Positions 1-9,973 of a stretch of 53,392 nt of DNA are shown here, one piece after another. Made by a program: the position numbers and the translations under genes. This DNA comes from Apilactobacillus sp. (GTDB lineage: Bacteria; Bacillota; Bacilli; Lactobacillales; Lactobacillaceae): contig NZ_JAMBKT010000005.1 of assembly GCF_025290035.1 (NCBI RefSeq), positions 1 through 53,392 of the forward strand, written 5' to 3'. Position 1 is the first letter of the stretch. Every line of letters starts with the position of its first letter. The notes below the pieces were generated by a model, which was not told where the DNA came from, did no database searches, and saw nothing but the letters and a program-made list of their open reading frames with translations.

Positions 1-33
1 AATTCTCCAACTTGGACCTGTATATCTAGACAT
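1..33 (-). CDS. rpsD: 30S ribosomal protein S4, first codons only (cut by window edge)
   Basis: Only the first 11 codons are present, reading MSRYTGPSWRI on the minus strand, which matches the conserved start of Firmicutes ribosomal protein S4. S4 is a primary binder of 16S rRNA and in Firmicutes also represses its own gene. A GGAGG ribosome binding site lies at 41-46 (complement), correctly spaced from the ATG at 31-33. Bacillus also has rpsD near ezrA, in the opposite orientation. The rest of the gene lies beyond the window. Confidence 0.88.
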   Translation of the reverse strand, partial: MSRYTGPSWRI

Positions 34-46
34 AAAAATATCCTCC

Positions 47-206
47 AATAAAAATAATTATTTGGAGTAAAATAATCACTGTATACTTAGTATTCGTGCA
101 TATTGCTTTGCAATTTTCACCTCAGCAGCCGTGAGGGTACTAGTTGAACCTAATAGGCATCAATATGTTGACGAGCTTACCGTATACTGCTGCATTATTT
201 TACACA
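47..206 (-). promoter_or_regulatory. rpsD 5' leader (candidate S4 autoregulatory RNA)
   Basis: About 160 bases separate the predicted rpsD transcription start (near 206) from its ribosome binding site. No ORF in this stretch looks genuine. Firmicutes rpsD genes usually carry a structured leader bound by S4, and the length and position fit. I did not fold it to match the published S4 leader model, so the class assignment is inferred from context. Confidence 0.5.
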
Positions 207-212
207 AAGATT

Positions 213-241
213 ATTTTATGATTAATAGTCTTAATTGTCAA
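213..241 (-). promoter_or_regulatory. rpsD promoter, TTGACA-17-TAAAAT
   Basis: On the minus strand TTGACA (complement of 236-241) and TAAAAT (complement of 213-218) are separated by 17 bases, a near-consensus SigA promoter. The -35 box overlaps the last bases of the upstream fRMsr gene, so rpsD has its own promoter at the very end of that gene. Confidence 0.75.
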
Positions 242-695
242 TTGTTATATGGTTTTCGAAGACTTTTACAAATTCTTCTAGTAGTTTTTGATCATCTTCT
301 GAGAAACGATTTAAAATAGGAGCATCAATGTCTAATACACCATAGGAAATTCCATCTTTAGAAATTGGAATAACGATTTCAGATTTACTATTTGAATCAC
401 ATGCAATGTGACCAGGGAATTGATTAACGTCTTCCACTCTAAGTGTCTTGTTTTCTTTAAATGATGTACCACAGACACCATTTCCAACAGGGATGTGAAC
501 ACAAGCGACCTTACCTTGGAATGGGCCAAGTATTAATTCGTTCTTATCATCTACGTATGTATAAAAACCTGCCCAACTAACATCTTCAAGTTCTTGCATA
601 AGTAATGCCGAAGCATTTGCCATGTTGGCAACATTATTATGTTCGTCAGTTAATAATGCGTCTAATTGTTGTGCTAACATTGAATTGATTTCCAT
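231..695 (-). CDS. free methionine-(R)-sulfoxide reductase, GAF-domain family
   Basis: A 154-residue single GAF domain protein of the YebR/fRMsr family, which reduces free methionine-R-sulfoxide in the cytoplasm using thioredoxin. Three cysteines at residues 65, 75 and 99 have the same +10/+34 spacing as the catalytic Cys84, Cys94 and Cys118 of the E. coli enzyme. The IPVGNGVCG and SEIVIPI stretches are typical of the family. The start has an AAAGGAG site about 10 bases upstream. It lies directly upstream of rpsD on the same strand and diverges from ezrA. Length is normal. Confidence 0.88.
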   Translation of the reverse strand: MEINSMLAQQLDALLTDEHNNVANMANASALLMQELEDVSWAGFYTYVDDKNELILGPFQGKVACVHIPVGNGVCGTSFKENKTLRVEDVNQFPGHIACDSNSKSEIVIPISKDGISYGVLDIDAPILNRFSEDDQKLLEEFVKVFENHITIDN

Positions 696-749
696 CTCTG
701 AAAAACTCCTTTATATATTGGTAATAGGTATTTTAATAATTATCACGTA

Positions 750-758
750 TGATATAAT
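750..758 (+). promoter_or_regulatory. ezrA promoter, extended -10 (TGATATAAT)
   Basis: TGnTATAAT lies about 100 bases before ezrA. No good -35 box is visible 17 bases upstream, as is common for extended -10 promoters. Confidence 0.5.
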
Positions 759-855
759 TAAATAATGTAAATTAGTTTATTATTAAAACATTAAAAATTC
801 AAACAATTAATACAAAAAAATACAATAATACAAAAATAAGGGGATAGATATAAAA

Positions 856-2565
856 ATGATTGATTTGGTAATTCTTGGGATAGTAGTTATCTTGGTTATA
901 TTTGTAGCTTCATTTATATACAAAAATAGTCTAATTAAAAAAATAGATGATGTTGAATCACACAAAAATCAAATCGCCGACTCAACAGTAGGGGATTCGC
1001 TTGAAGCTACTTCTAAAATCAAGTTAAATGGTGAATCATACAATCATTTTAATCAATATAAAGATGAATATAATAAGATTTTTAACACTGAATTATTATC
1101 TATCCAACGTGATTTAGATGAGGCTAGAAGATATGCCAGCAGTTTTAAATTACTATCAGCAAATGCATTAGTTACTGACATTATCGAAGATCTTAAAAGA
1201 ACTGAACAAGTGATTGATAACGTAGAAAAAGGATTATTGCAATTACAAACTCTTGATTCAGAACATAGAGAAGCAGTTGATAATATTGAATCAACTTTAA
1301 GAGAAATCAATCAACAATTGCTAGCACAAAATTATTCATTTGGACCAAGTAGTGAAAAACTTGAAGATAAGCTAAATTCTATCAAGGAAGTATATGACGA
1401 ATTTGTAGAATCAACTGAAAATGGTGACCAAGACAAATCAGAAAAATTATTGGACCAAATTAACGTTTCAATCCAAGAATTAGATGATTTAATGAAGTTA
1501 ATCCCTGATACATATGCTGCGCTATCAAAGGAATTCCCTAGACAGTTAGATGAAATTGATCGTGGACATAGTACTATGATTCAAACAGATTACAACTTTA
1601 TTGATGATGAATTTGAAGAAACACTAAAAGCGCTTAAGGAAGCATGCCAAGATGGATTGAATTCTCTATGTACTTTGGATATTCCCGAAACTAAGAAAAC
1701 AAGTAGATACATTGAAGATACTATTGACTCATTATATGAACTTATGGAAAAAGAAATCGTTTCAAAACGTAAGGTTAAAAAGAATCTTAGTTTGATTTAT
1801 GATTACATTTTTCATGCAAAGAACCAAAATAGAATCTTGCTAGAAGAATTAGATGGATTAAGCAAAAACTACAATTTAGAACATAATGAACTAGAAGATG
1901 CTAATGAACTATCTGATAAAATTGAACAAATTGAAAGTATCTACAATGAAGATGCTGAAACTATTACTAACAAGAAGGCTGTTTATTCTGTTATTCAAAG
2001 ACATCAACAAGATGCCAAGCAAGAACTAAGTGCGATTGAAAAACGTCAAAAAGATATTAATGACTCTGTTGCAGATTTGAGTGAAGAAGAAAGAGTAGCT
2101 AGAGATAGCTTACAAAAATTTGATTTACAGTTATTAACAATCAGAAGACGAATTGATAACTTAAATCTTCCAGGTCTAACAGAAGATTTCTTGGAACGTT
2201 ATGATTATGTATATAACGATGTTCAAAAACTTTCATCATCCATTAATCAAGTTAAGATTAGTATGGATGAAATCAACCAAAAACTAGCTAACATTTCTGA
2301 TTCAATGAATGATTTAATTCATGATACAGATAATATCGTTGATAGTGCCATGTTAGCTGAAAGATTAATGCAATACGCTAATAGATATCGTAATGATAAT
2401 GCTGAAATTGACGAAGCATGCGCTAAGGCTAAAGAATACTTTGATATTCGTTTCCAATACGAAAAGAGTTTAGCAACAATTGCAGCTGCAATTGAAAAAG
2501 TTAACCCAGGTGCATATAAGCAAATTGAAACAGAATATTACGATGAAAAAAACAACACTAAATAA
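856..2565 (+). CDS. ezrA: septation ring formation regulator EzrA
   Basis: A 569-residue protein with one N-terminal membrane segment (about residues 3-22) followed by a long, charged, mostly coiled-coil cytoplasmic region, the architecture of EzrA (about 560-570 residues in Bacillus). EzrA is a spectrin-like membrane protein that modulates FtsZ ring assembly and links division to cell-wall synthesis. An AAGGGGAT site precedes the ATG. It stands alone between its own promoter and a strong terminator, next to the nifZ-thiI pair as in many Bacilli. Confidence 0.93.
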   Translation: MIDLVILGIVVILVIFVASFIYKNSLIKKIDDVESHKNQIADSTVGDSLEATSKIKLNGESYNHFNQYKDEYNKIFNTELLSIQRDLDEARRYASSFKLLSANALVTDIIEDLKRTEQVIDNVEKGLLQLQTLDSEHREAVDNIESTLREINQQLLAQNYSFGPSSEKLEDKLNSIKEVYDEFVESTENGDQDKSEKLLDQINVSIQELDDLMKLIPDTYAALSKEFPRQLDEIDRGHSTMIQTDYNFIDDEFEETLKALKEACQDGLNSLCTLDIPETKKTSRYIEDTIDSLYELMEKEIVSKRKVKKNLSLIYDYIFHAKNQNRILLEELDGLSKNYNLEHNELEDANELSDKIEQIESIYNEDAETITNKKAVYSVIQRHQQDAKQELSAIEKRQKDINDSVADLSEEERVARDSLQKFDLQLLTIRRRIDNLNLPGLTEDFLERYDYVYNDVQKLSSSINQVKISMDEINQKLANISDSMNDLIHDTDNIVDSAMLAERLMQYANRYRNDNAEIDEACAKAKEYFDIRFQYEKSLATIAAAIEKVNPGAYKQIETEYYDEKNNTK

Positions 2566-2568
2566 GAA

Positions 2569-2608
2569 GAAGTAACGCGTTTAGATCTAAACGTTACTTC
2601 TTTTTTTC
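2569..2608 (+). terminator. rho-independent terminator after ezrA
   Basis: A long inverted repeat, GAAGTAAC...GTTACTTC with an inner GTTTAGA/TCTAAAC helix, is followed by a run of seven or more T. Confidence 0.9.
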
Positions 2609-2617
2609 TGTTATAAT
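2609..2617 (+). promoter_or_regulatory. extended -10 promoter for the cysteine desulfurase-thiI operon
   Basis: TGTTATAAT starts right at the end of the ezrA terminator T-run, about 50 bases before the next gene. No convincing -35 box is seen. Confidence 0.55.
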
Positions 2618-2665
2618 GTCTAATATAGCTAAGTCGGACAAATAAAAAAATGAAGAAGGGTAATA

Positions 2666-3814
2666 ATGATATACTTTGACAATAGTGCAACTACTAAACC
2701 AGATGATTCTGTAGTAGCGACTTATGATAAAGTAAGTAAGGATTTTTGGGGAAATCCATCTAGTTTACATCAATTTGGTGAACAATCATTTAACTTATTG
2801 GAACAATCTAGATCACAAATTGCGAAGTTGCTAGGAGTGCTACCTAGTGAAATTTTATTCACAAGTGGTGGTACGGAAGGTGATAATTGGGCCATTAAGG
2901 GAACTGCAATGGAAAAAAGAGCTTATGGTAATCACATTATCACAAGCACTGTTGAACATCCTGCGGTTAAAAACTCAATTGAACAGCTAACACAATTAGG
3001 ATTTGAAGCCACATATCTACCAGTTGATGACGAAGGTCGAATATCCGTAGAAGATTTACGAAAAGCAATTAGACCTTCTACAATTTTAGTTAGCATTATG
3101 GCTGTTAATAATGAAATTGGGACTATTCAACCCATTAAAGAAGTCGCTGAACTTTTAAAAGACTACCCTAATATCAGTTATCATATTGATGCCGTACAAG
3201 GGATTGGTAAAGGAATCCACGACTTAATTTTTAATGATCGTGTTGACTTTGCGACATTCTCTGGACATAAGTTCCACGCTCCAAGAGGGGTTGGCTTTAT
3301 GTACAAAAGAAGCGGTAAAAAGATTGCGCCACTTATCACGGGTGGTGGCCAAGAAAGAAACTTAAGAAGTAGTACTGAAAACCTACCAGCGATTGCTGCA
3401 ATGGCAAGAGCGGTTCGTTTATTACTTGATGATCAAGACAAAAAGGTTGCAAAACAACTTGAAATCAAGCAAAATATTCTAAGTCATATTTCTCAATTTG
3501 ATAAAGTCAAAATTTTCTCAAAGGATAATACAGGATTTGCGCCACACATTCTTTGTTTCGCAATTTTAGGTGTACGTGGCGAAACTGTAGTTCATGCTTT
3601 TGAGAGCTTTGGAATTTACATTTCAACTACAAGTGCTTGTTCTTCTAAAAGACATGTTGCTTCAGGTACCTTATCAGCTATGAAAGTTGATGAGGATGAA
3701 TCAACAAGCGCTGTTAGAATATCTTTGGATGAACATAATTCGTTAGAAGAAGCTAATAAATTTAACGAAGTATTTGATGAATTATATGAAAGATTTAAAA
3801 AGATTAACTCTTAG
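2666..3814 (+). CDS. cysteine desulfurase (NifS/IscS-like, ThiI partner)
   Basis: A 382-residue PLP-dependent class V aminotransferase-fold enzyme. The PLP lysine lies in SGHKFHAPRGVG and the catalytic cysteine in the TSACSSKRHVASG loop near the C-terminus. It takes sulfur from cysteine as a persulfide. It ends 15 bases before thiI; in Bacilli this dedicated desulfurase (NifZ in B. subtilis) supplies sulfur to ThiI for 4-thiouridine in tRNA. No scaffold gene (iscU/sufU) is adjacent, which favours that role over general Fe-S assembly. A GAAGGG site precedes the ATG. Confidence 0.9.
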   Translation: MIYFDNSATTKPDDSVVATYDKVSKDFWGNPSSLHQFGEQSFNLLEQSRSQIAKLLGVLPSEILFTSGGTEGDNWAIKGTAMEKRAYGNHIITSTVEHPAVKNSIEQLTQLGFEATYLPVDDEGRISVEDLRKAIRPSTILVSIMAVNNEIGTIQPIKEVAELLKDYPNISYHIDAVQGIGKGIHDLIFNDRVDFATFSGHKFHAPRGVGFMYKRSGKKIAPLITGGGQERNLRSSTENLPAIAAMARAVRLLLDDQDKKVAKQLEIKQNILSHISQFDKVKIFSKDNTGFAPHILCFAILGVRGETVVHAFESFGIYISTTSACSSKRHVASGTLSAMKVDEDESTSAVRISLDEHNSLEEANKFNEVFDELYERFKKINS

Positions 3815-3829
3815 AAAGGAAATCCGTTA

Positions 3830-5047
3830 ATGCAATACACTGAAATAATGGTTAGATACGGTGAATTATCCACAAAGGGTAAAAACCGTAAAGACTTTAT
3901 TAAGCAATTAGGTAAAAACGTTGATAGAGTATTACATGATTTTGAAAACTTGAAGGTTTCAGCTAAACGAGATCGTTTACATGTTACTTTAAACGGGGAT
4001 GACTCTGATAAAGTAATTGAAAGATTAAAAGACGTGTTTGGAATTGAAAACTTCTCACCATCAATTAAAGTTGATAAAGACATTGAAGCTGTTAAAGAAA
4101 TGGCTGTAAAGATGATTAGTAATCAATTTAAGGATGGGATGACATTCAAGATTGATACTCGTCGTCAAGACAAGCATTTTCCTATGGATACTCATGACAT
4201 CAATGATGCCTTGGGTGGATATATTTTAGAAAATGTTAAGGGAATTAAAGTTCAAATGAAAGATCCTGACATTAAGCTTCGAGTTGAAGTTAGAATGAAT
4301 GGAATCTTCTTATCAAGCGAAACAATTCCTGGAGCAGGAGGACTTCCAGTTGGTACTGGTGGACGTGCGACAATGATGCTTTCTGGAGGAATTGACTCTC
4401 CAGTTGCAGCTTACATGGGGATGAAACGTGGAGTTAAATTAGACATGATTCATTTCTACAGTCCTCCATATACTAGTGAACAAGCACTAGCAAAAGCAAA
4501 AGAATTAGCTGGTAAGTTAACTCGTTTTGGTGGAAACATTCAGTTCATTCAAGTTCCTTTTACTGAAATTCAAGAAGAAATTAAAGAAAAGGTTCCTGAA
4601 GGTTACTTGATGACCATTCAAAGAAGAATGATGCTAAGATTAGCTGCTAAGCTAACTTTAGATAGACATTGTAAAGGTGTCTTCACTGGTGAATCACTTG
4701 GTCAAGTGGCTTCACAAACATTGGAAAGCATGATGGCTATTAATGACGTTACAACTGTACCAGTATTAAAACCATTAATTTCAATGGATAAGACTGAAAT
4801 CATCAAGATTGCTGAAAAAATTGATACTTATGATTTATCAATTATGCCTTTTGAAGATTGTTGTACTGTCTTTACACCACCTGCACCAAAAACTAAACCT
4901 GATTTGGAAAAGACCAGAGCTTGTGAAAAGTTAATTGATGTTGAAGCATTAATGCAAAGATCATTAGAAAAAGTACAAATCATTGATATCAAACCAGGGG
5001 AAGAATTCTTGAATGCTCAAGAAGATGTATTCGCTGAACTACTATAA
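3830..5047 (+). CDS. thiI: tRNA 4-thiouridine synthase ThiI
   Basis: A 405-residue protein with a THUMP RNA-binding domain in the N-terminal half and a PP-loop ATPase domain marked by [12 protein letters not shown]. ThiI adenylates U8 of tRNA and inserts sulfur passed from the neighbouring cysteine desulfurase. It lacks the extra C-terminal rhodanese domain of enterobacterial ThiI, as is normal in Firmicutes. The [12 protein letters not shown] stretch holds conserved cysteines. AAAGGA precedes the ATG and the two genes form an operon. Confidence 0.94.
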   Translation: MQYTEIMVRYGELSTKGKNRKDFIKQLGKNVDRVLHDFENLKVSAKRDRLHVTLNGDDSDKVIERLKDVFGIENFSPSIKVDKDIEAVKEMAVKMISNQFKDGMTFKIDTRRQDKHFPMDTHDINDALGGYILENVKGIKVQMKDPDIKLRVEVRMNGIFLSSETIPGAGGLPVGTGGRATMMLSGGIDSPVAAYMGMKRGVKLDMIHFYSPPYTSEQALAKAKELAGKLTRFGGNIQFIQVPFTEIQEEIKEKVPEGYLMTIQRRMMLRLAAKLTLDRHCKGVFTGESLGQVASQTLESMMAINDVTTVPVLKPLISMDKTEIIKIAEKIDTYDLSIMPFEDCCTVFTPPAPKTKPDLEKTRACEKLIDVEALMQRSLEKVQIIDIKPGEEFLNAQEDVFAELL

Positions 5048-5053
5048 TTAATC

Positions 5054-5086
5054 AAAAAGCTATCTAATCCTTAGATAGCTTTTTTG
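5054..5086 (+). terminator. rho-independent terminator after thiI
   Basis: AAAAAGCTATCTAA pairs with TTAGATAGCTTTTT around a TCC loop and is followed by T residues. Confidence 0.9.
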
Positions 5087-5087
5087 C

Positions 5088-5116
5088 TTGCAATTTAATC
5101 GTGTAAGTTGTATTTT
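5088..5116 (+). promoter_or_regulatory. tpx promoter, TTGCAA-17-TATTTT
   Basis: A -35-like TTGCAA and -10-like TATTTT are 17 bases apart, directly after the thiI terminator and about 35 bases before the tpx start. Confidence 0.55.
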
Positions 5117-5152
5117 ATTTAACTAGTAAGTCATAACTAAGGAGAATTTAAA

Positions 5153-5650
5153 ATGGAATTAAAATTTTTAGAAAAACCAGTCCAAACAATTAAAGAACCA
5201 ATGGAAAAAGGGGAAGCTTTACCAGAATTTACTGTATTAGATGCAAAGGGTAACTCATTTACTAATGTTGATTTTAAGGGTAAACCAGCATTGATTTTAA
5301 CTGTTCCTGATGTGAACTCACGTGCATGTAGTCTAGAAGCAAAGAAATTTAACAGAAAATCAGATAAGTACGAAAACGTTGATTTTTATACTATTTCAAA
5401 AAACACTGTTGAAGAACAAAGCGAATGGTGTGCTGCTAAAGGTGTAGAAAGCATGCATTTACTTTCAGATGCTGACAACGACTTTGGAATGGCTTCAGGA
5501 ACATATGTTAAGGACATCGACGCACTTGCAAGAATGATTTTTGCTATTGATGAAAACGGCGAAATCGTTTACCGTCAAGTTGTTGAAGAAATTGGTTCAC
5601 AACCTGATTTTAACGAAGCACTTGATGTAGTTGAAAATTTAAATAAATAG
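5153..5650 (+). CDS. tpx: thiol peroxidase (Tpx-type peroxiredoxin)
   Basis: A 165-residue atypical 2-Cys peroxiredoxin that reduces peroxides using thioredoxin. The expected peroxidatic Cys is C59 and the resolving Cys is C93 (EWCAAKG). The family usually has T-x-V-C before the QTRKFN-like stretch; here it reads S-R-A-C followed by SLEAKKFN, so the active-site Thr is Ser and the flanking residues are unusual. The ALARMIFAIDENGEI segment with the conserved Arg is present. It is monocistronic with an AAGGAG site. Confidence 0.88.
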   Translation: MELKFLEKPVQTIKEPMEKGEALPEFTVLDAKGNSFTNVDFKGKPALILTVPDVNSRACSLEAKKFNRKSDKYENVDFYTISKNTVEEQSEWCAAKGVESMHLLSDADNDFGMASGTYVKDIDALARMIFAIDENGEIVYRQVVEEIGSQPDFNEALDVVENLNK

Positions 5651-5652
5651 AG

Positions 5653-5681
5653 TTGACGGTTGGCTAAAAATTGTCTAATAT
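5653..5681 (+). promoter_or_regulatory. valS promoter, TTGACG-17-TAATAT
   Basis: A near-consensus -35 and a -10-like hexamer 17 bases apart begin immediately after the tpx stop codon and place transcription just before the T-box leader. Confidence 0.6.
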
Positions 5682-5689
5682 AATCTGTA

Positions 5690-5927
5690 TAGAGTTTAAA
5701 TGCGAAGATCAAGAGAGTAATCTAAGTTCTGCGATATAGAGAAAAGATGATTAGGTGAAACATCTTTCCAGTAATTTAGGTGAAGGTAACTTGTGAGCAT
5801 TCATATTGATTTTGATAATTTAGATATGAACGGGCCATCGTTAACTGGTTAAGAGAAAGTATGTAAATACTTTAAATTAGGTGGTACCGCGAGCACTTCG
5901 TCCTATTAGGATGAGGTGCTTTTTTTA
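5690..5927 (+). promoter_or_regulatory. T-box riboswitch (tRNA-Val) of valS
   Basis: The leader contains an AGAGAG-type Stem I motif, the conserved T-box AGGTGGTACCGCG at 5879-5891, and a terminator hairpin at 5892-5920 followed by seven T. The TGGT bulge is complementary to an ACCA tRNA end, consistent with discriminator A73 of tRNA-Val. A GTA valine codon at 5786-5788 sits where the specifier is expected, though I did not fold Stem I fully. Uncharged tRNA-Val would favour read-through into valS. This leader accounts for the gene-free stretch 5651-5946. Confidence 0.92.
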
Positions 5928-5946
5928 TTTACTGGAGGGAAAGCAA

Positions 5947-8607
5947 ATGGCAAAAGAAACAGAAATGTCAACTAAATATGACCATAATGACGTTGAAACT
6001 GGACGTTATGAAAAATGGTTAGAACAAGACGTCTTTAAACCAAGTGGTGACAAAAAGGCTAAACCATATTCAATCGTTTTACCACCACCAAATGTTACTG
6101 GTAAGCTACATTTAGGTCATGCGTGGGATACAACATTACAAGATATGTTAATTAGACAAAAGAGAATGTTAGGATATGACACTCTTTGGGTTCCTGGTAT
6201 GGATCATGCTGGTATCGCTACACAAGCTAAAGTGGAAGCTAAGTTGAGAGAACAAGGTATTTCACGTTACGACTTAGGCCGTGAAAAGTTTGTTGATAAA
6301 GTATGGGAATGGAAAGATGAATACGCTGCAACTATCAAGAAGCAATGGGCTAAAATGGGATTATCACTAGATTATTCTCGTGAAAGATTCACTTTAGACG
6401 ATGGTTTATCTGATGCTGTTCGCAAAGTCTTCGTTGATTTATACAACCAAGGATTAATTTACCGTGGTGAATATATCATTAACTGGGATCCACAAGCTCA
6501 AACAGCTTTATCAGATATCGAAGTTATTCATAAGGATGACCAAGGTGCCTTTTACCATGTTAAATACCCATTTGTTGATGGAACTACCTTTGATGGTAAA
6601 GACTACATTGAAATTGCTACTACCCGTCCAGAAACTATGTTTGGTGACGTTGCAGTTGCTGTTAATCCAAGTGATGAAAGATATAAAGATATTGTTGGTA
6701 AGAAGATTATGGTTCCTCTAGTTAATAGAGAAATTCCAATTATTGCTGACCAATATGTTGATCCTGAATTTGGAACAGGGATGGTTAAGATTACACCAGC
6801 CCATGACCCTAATGACTTTAAGGTCGGAAATCGTCATGATTTGAAACGTATTAACACCATGAATGGTGACGCAACAATGAATGAAAATGCCGGTAAATAC
6901 GTCGGTATGGACCGCTTTGATGCTAGAAAAGCAATGGTAGCTGACTTAGAAGAACAAGGATTTATGCTAAAGATTGATCCAATCGTTCACTCTGTTGGTC
7001 ATTCAGAAAGAACCGGAGTTCAAGTTGAATCAAGACTATCAACTCAATGGTTCGTTAAAATGCAACCACTTGCTGATAAAGCAGTTAAAAATCAATCAAC
7101 AGATGACAAGGTTAGCTTTGTTCCTGAAAGATTTGAAAATACATTTACTCAATGGATGGACAACATTCATGATTGGGTAATTTCTAGACAATTATGGTGG
7201 GGTCACCGTATTCCAGCTTGGTACCACAAAGAAACTGGTGAAATGTACGTTGGAATGGAAGCGCCTAAAGATGTTGAAAATTGGGAACAAGATCCTGATG
7301 TTTTAGATACATGGTTCTCATCAGCATTATGGCCATTCTCAACTTTAGGTTGGCCTGATAAAAATTCAGAAGACTTCAAACGTTACTTCCCAACTAATAC
7401 TTTAGTTACTGGATATGACATTATCTTCTTCTGGGTATCAAGAATGATTTTCCAAAGTCTTACATTTACTGACCGTAGACCATTTAAGGATGTTTTACTT
7501 CACGGACTAATGCGTGATGCACAAGGTCGTAAGATGAGTAAGTCTCTAGGTAATGGGATTGACCCAATGGATGTTATCGATAAGTATGGTGTTGATGCTT
7601 TACGTTGGTTCTTAGCTACTGGTAATACTGCAGGACAAGACGTAAGATTTAGCTATGAAAAGATTGAATCTGCATGGAACTTCATTAACAAGTTATGGAA
7701 CGCCAGTCGTTACGTAATTATGAATTTAGGAGATATGGAAAAACCAGAACTTCCTGATTCATCAGAATGGAACTTAGCAGATAAATGGATTTTAAGTAAG
7801 CTAAACAGTGTTGTGAACCAAGTTACTGATCAATTTGAAAAGTATAACTTTGGTGAAGCAGGTCGTGCACTATATGACTTCATTTGGAATGACTTCTGTG
7901 ATTGGTACATCGAAATGAGTAAAGAAACACTTACAGGTGATGATGCCAAAGCTAAAGACAACACTAGAAACATTCTTGCATACACACTGGACAAGATTCT
8001 TAAGTTAATGCATCCAATGATGCCATTTGTTACTGAAAAGATTTGGTTAACAATGCCTCATGAAGGTGAATCAATTGTGGTTTCACAATATCCTGTAAAC
8101 CATGATGAATTCAATGATGCTAAAGCTGAAAAAGATATGTCTGCTTTGATTGAGTTAATTAAGGTAGTAAGAAATATCAGATCACAAGCTAATGCACCAA
8201 TGTCATCATCAATTGACTTATTAATTAAGACTGATAATGAAGACTTGAAGAATATCTTCAATGAAAACAAGCATTACATTGATAGATTCTGTCATCCAAA
8301 AGAATTATCAATTGGATCAGATATCGTTGCTCCTAAGTTAGCGATGACTGGTATTATTACAGATGCTGAAATCAGTATTCCTTTAGCAGAGCTAGTTGAT
8401 CTTGATGAAGAAATCGCTAGAATTGAAAAGGAAATCGAAACTTATACTTTTGAAGTACAACGTGCTGAAAAGAAACTATCAAACAAAAAATTTGTTGATA
8501 ACGCTCCAGAAGACGTTGTTAATGCTGAAAAAGAAAAGCAATCTGATAACCAATCTAAACTAGAAGCTGCAAAACAAAGACTAGAAGAAATTAAAAGTCA
8601 AAAATAG
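5947..8607 (+). CDS. valS: valyl-tRNA synthetase
   Basis: An 886-residue class I aminoacyl-tRNA synthetase with the HIGH-type motif KLHLGHAWD near residue 50, KMSKS ([11 protein letters not shown]) near residue 540, an inserted editing domain between them, an anticodon-binding domain and the C-terminal coiled coil typical of ValRS. I chose the ATG at 5947, preceded by GGAGGG. A GTG at 5881 is in frame but lies inside the T-box sequence and the terminator, so the longer reading is not real. Confidence 0.97.
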   Translation: MAKETEMSTKYDHNDVETGRYEKWLEQDVFKPSGDKKAKPYSIVLPPPNVTGKLHLGHAWDTTLQDMLIRQKRMLGYDTLWVPGMDHAGIATQAKVEAKLREQGISRYDLGREKFVDKVWEWKDEYAATIKKQWAKMGLSLDYSRERFTLDDGLSDAVRKVFVDLYNQGLIYRGEYIINWDPQAQTALSDIEVIHKDDQGAFYHVKYPFVDGTTFDGKDYIEIATTRPETMFGDVAVAVNPSDERYKDIVGKKIMVPLVNREIPIIADQYVDPEFGTGMVKITPAHDPNDFKVGNRHDLKRINTMNGDATMNENAGKYVGMDRFDARKAMVADLEEQGFMLKIDPIVHSVGHSERTGVQVESRLSTQWFVKMQPLADKAVKNQSTDDKVSFVPERFENTFTQWMDNIHDWVISRQLWWGHRIPAWYHKETGEMYVGMEAPKDVENWEQDPDVLDTWFSSALWPFSTLGWPDKNSEDFKRYFPTNTLVTGYDIIFFWVSRMIFQSLTFTDRRPFKDVLLHGLMRDAQGRKMSKSLGNGIDPMDVIDKYGVDALRWFLATGNTAGQDVRFSYEKIESAWNFINKLWNASRYVIMNLGDMEKPELPDSSEWNLADKWILSKLNSVVNQVTDQFEKYNFGEAGRALYDFIWNDFCDWYIEMSKETLTGDDAKAKDNTRNILAYTLDKILKLMHPMMPFVTEKIWLTMPHEGESIVVSQYPVNHDEFNDAKAEKDMSALIELIKVVRNIRSQANAPMSSSIDLLIKTDNEDLKNIFNENKHYIDRFCHPKELSIGSDIVAPKLAMTGIITDAEISIPLAELVDLDEEIARIEKEIETYTFEVQRAEKKLSNKKFVDNAPEDVVNAEKEKQSDNQSKLEAAKQRLEEIKSQK

Positions 8608-8612
8608 AAAAG

Positions 8613-8642
8613 AGCCGGGAGGATTGATGCCCGGCTTTTTTT
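8613..8642 (+). terminator. rho-independent terminator after valS
   Basis: AGCCGGG and CCCGGCT form a GC-rich stem followed by a seven-T run. It separates valS from folC by sequence, though folC follows within about 20 bases. Confidence 0.88.
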
Positions 8643-8662
8643 GAAAGAATGGTGATTTAACA

Positions 8663-9973
8663 ATGGATTATGAAGATGCATTGGCGTTTATTCATGGTAG
8701 ATATAAATTCAAAAAACATGCTAATTTAGATACAATTAAAAGACTTTTAAAAGAACTTGGTAATCCTGAACAGAAGTTAAAAATAATCCATGTAGGTGGA
8801 ACTAACGGTAAAGGATCAACAGTATCATATTTAAAAAACATTTTTATGGCTGAAGGGAAAACGGTCGGAACCTTTACATCACCATTCATAACTAGATTCA
8901 ACGAACGAATTAGTGTTAATGGTGAACCAATTTCTGATGATGATTTAGTTGATTTAGTGGCAACGATTAAGCCAATTGTTGATAAATTGGATGCAGAACT
9001 AGCAGAAGATCGACCAACAGAGTTTGAAATAATTACCGCAATGATGTTTTTATTCTTCTCGCAACAACCAATTGATGTGGCGATTGTCGAAGTTGGAATT
9101 GGCGGAATTCTGGATTCAACAAATGTGATTACTCCAATTGTTTCAGTTATAACTACTATCGGAATGGATCACATGCAACTTTTAGGTAATACAATTAGAG
9201 AAATTTCTGAACAAAAAGCTGGAATAATTAAAGAAAATCGTGCCGTAGTGGTCGGAAATGTATCAGATGAAGCAATGGAAGTTTTTATTTCAAAAGCAAA
9301 TAATACAAAATCTTCATTATATTCTTTTGGAAATCAATTCACTATTAGTGACTTAAAAAATACCAATAGATGGACGCAGACGTTTGATTATGAAGATAAT
9401 CAAATTGTGATTAGAAAATTAGAATCACAATTGTTGGGAGAATATCAATCACATAATGCTGCCTGTGCTATCAAAGCGTATTGCTTGTTTAAAGAATTCG
9501 CTAATGAAGATGCAAGCAGGGATGTAATTACCAAAGGAATAAAGAAAACAACTTGGCCAGGTCGATTTGAAAGAGTGAATGAATCACCATTAGTAGTATT
9601 AGACGGAGCCCATAATGTTGACGCGATGAATCAATTAAAGAAACTAATTAAAAATTATTTTAATGGCACAGAAATATACATTATTATTGGGATTTTATCT
9701 GATAAGAGTTATATGGAGATGCTAAACATTATTGGGTCAATAAACAATGCCCATCTGGTATTAACTAAGTTTGAAGCTTACGGGAGTAGACAAAGTGTAG
9801 ATGTTGATGAAATCGCTAGTTCGATTAAAGCCAAAAATGATGTACAAGTGATTGATGATTGGCATGAAGCAATTGCGACTGTTGCATCTGAAGTATCCGA
9901 TGATGACATGATATTGGTTACTGGATCACTTTATTTCATATCTGATGTCAGAAAGTTATTTACAAATGAATAA
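8663..9973 (+). CDS. folC: bifunctional folylpolyglutamate synthase/dihydrofolate synthase
   Basis: A 436-residue Mur-ligase-fold enzyme with the ATP-binding loop GGTNGKGSTVSY near residue 45 and the C-terminal domain motif LDGAHNVDAM. It adds glutamate to folates, and in some species also to dihydropteroate, keeping folate in the cell. No other folate gene is nearby, as in many lactobacilli where valS-folC are adjacent. The valS terminator lies just upstream and I do not see a strong separate promoter, so expression may depend partly on read-through. Confidence 0.92.
   Translation: MDYEDALAFIHGRYKFKKHANLDTIKRLLKELGNPEQKLKIIHVGGTNGKGSTVSYLKNIFMAEGKTVGTFTSPFITRFNERISVNGEPISDDDLVDLVATIKPIVDKLDAELAEDRPTEFEIITAMMFLFFSQQPIDVAIVEVGIGGILDSTNVITPIVSVITTIGMDHMQLLGNTIREISEQKAGIIKENRAVVVGNVSDEAMEVFISKANNTKSSLYSFGNQFTISDLKNTNRWTQTFDYEDNQIVIRKLESQLLGEYQSHNAACAIKAYCLFKEFANEDASRDVITKGIKKTTWPGRFERVNESPLVVLDGAHNVDAMNQLKKLIKNYFNGTEIYIIIGILSDKSYMEMLNIIGSINNAHLVLTKFEAYGSRQSVDVDEIASSIKAKNDVQVIDDWHEAIATVASEVSDDDMILVTGSLYFISDVRKLFTNE

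Noticed and set aside
91-98. A second combox-like element (CACGAATA on the minus strand).
   Set aside because: It has one mismatch and lies inside the rpsD leader, which already has a strong SigA promoter; likely chance in AT-rich DNA.
131-319. A 62-codon plus-strand ORF at the left end.
   Set aside because: It runs antisense over the rpsD leader, the rpsD promoter and the end of the fRMsr gene, has no ribosome site and resembles nothing known to me.
5881-5946. A GTG start extending valS by 22 codons.
   Set aside because: The extension is made of the T-box sequence and its terminator; ATG 5947 has a GGAGGG site and gives the normal ValRS N-terminus.
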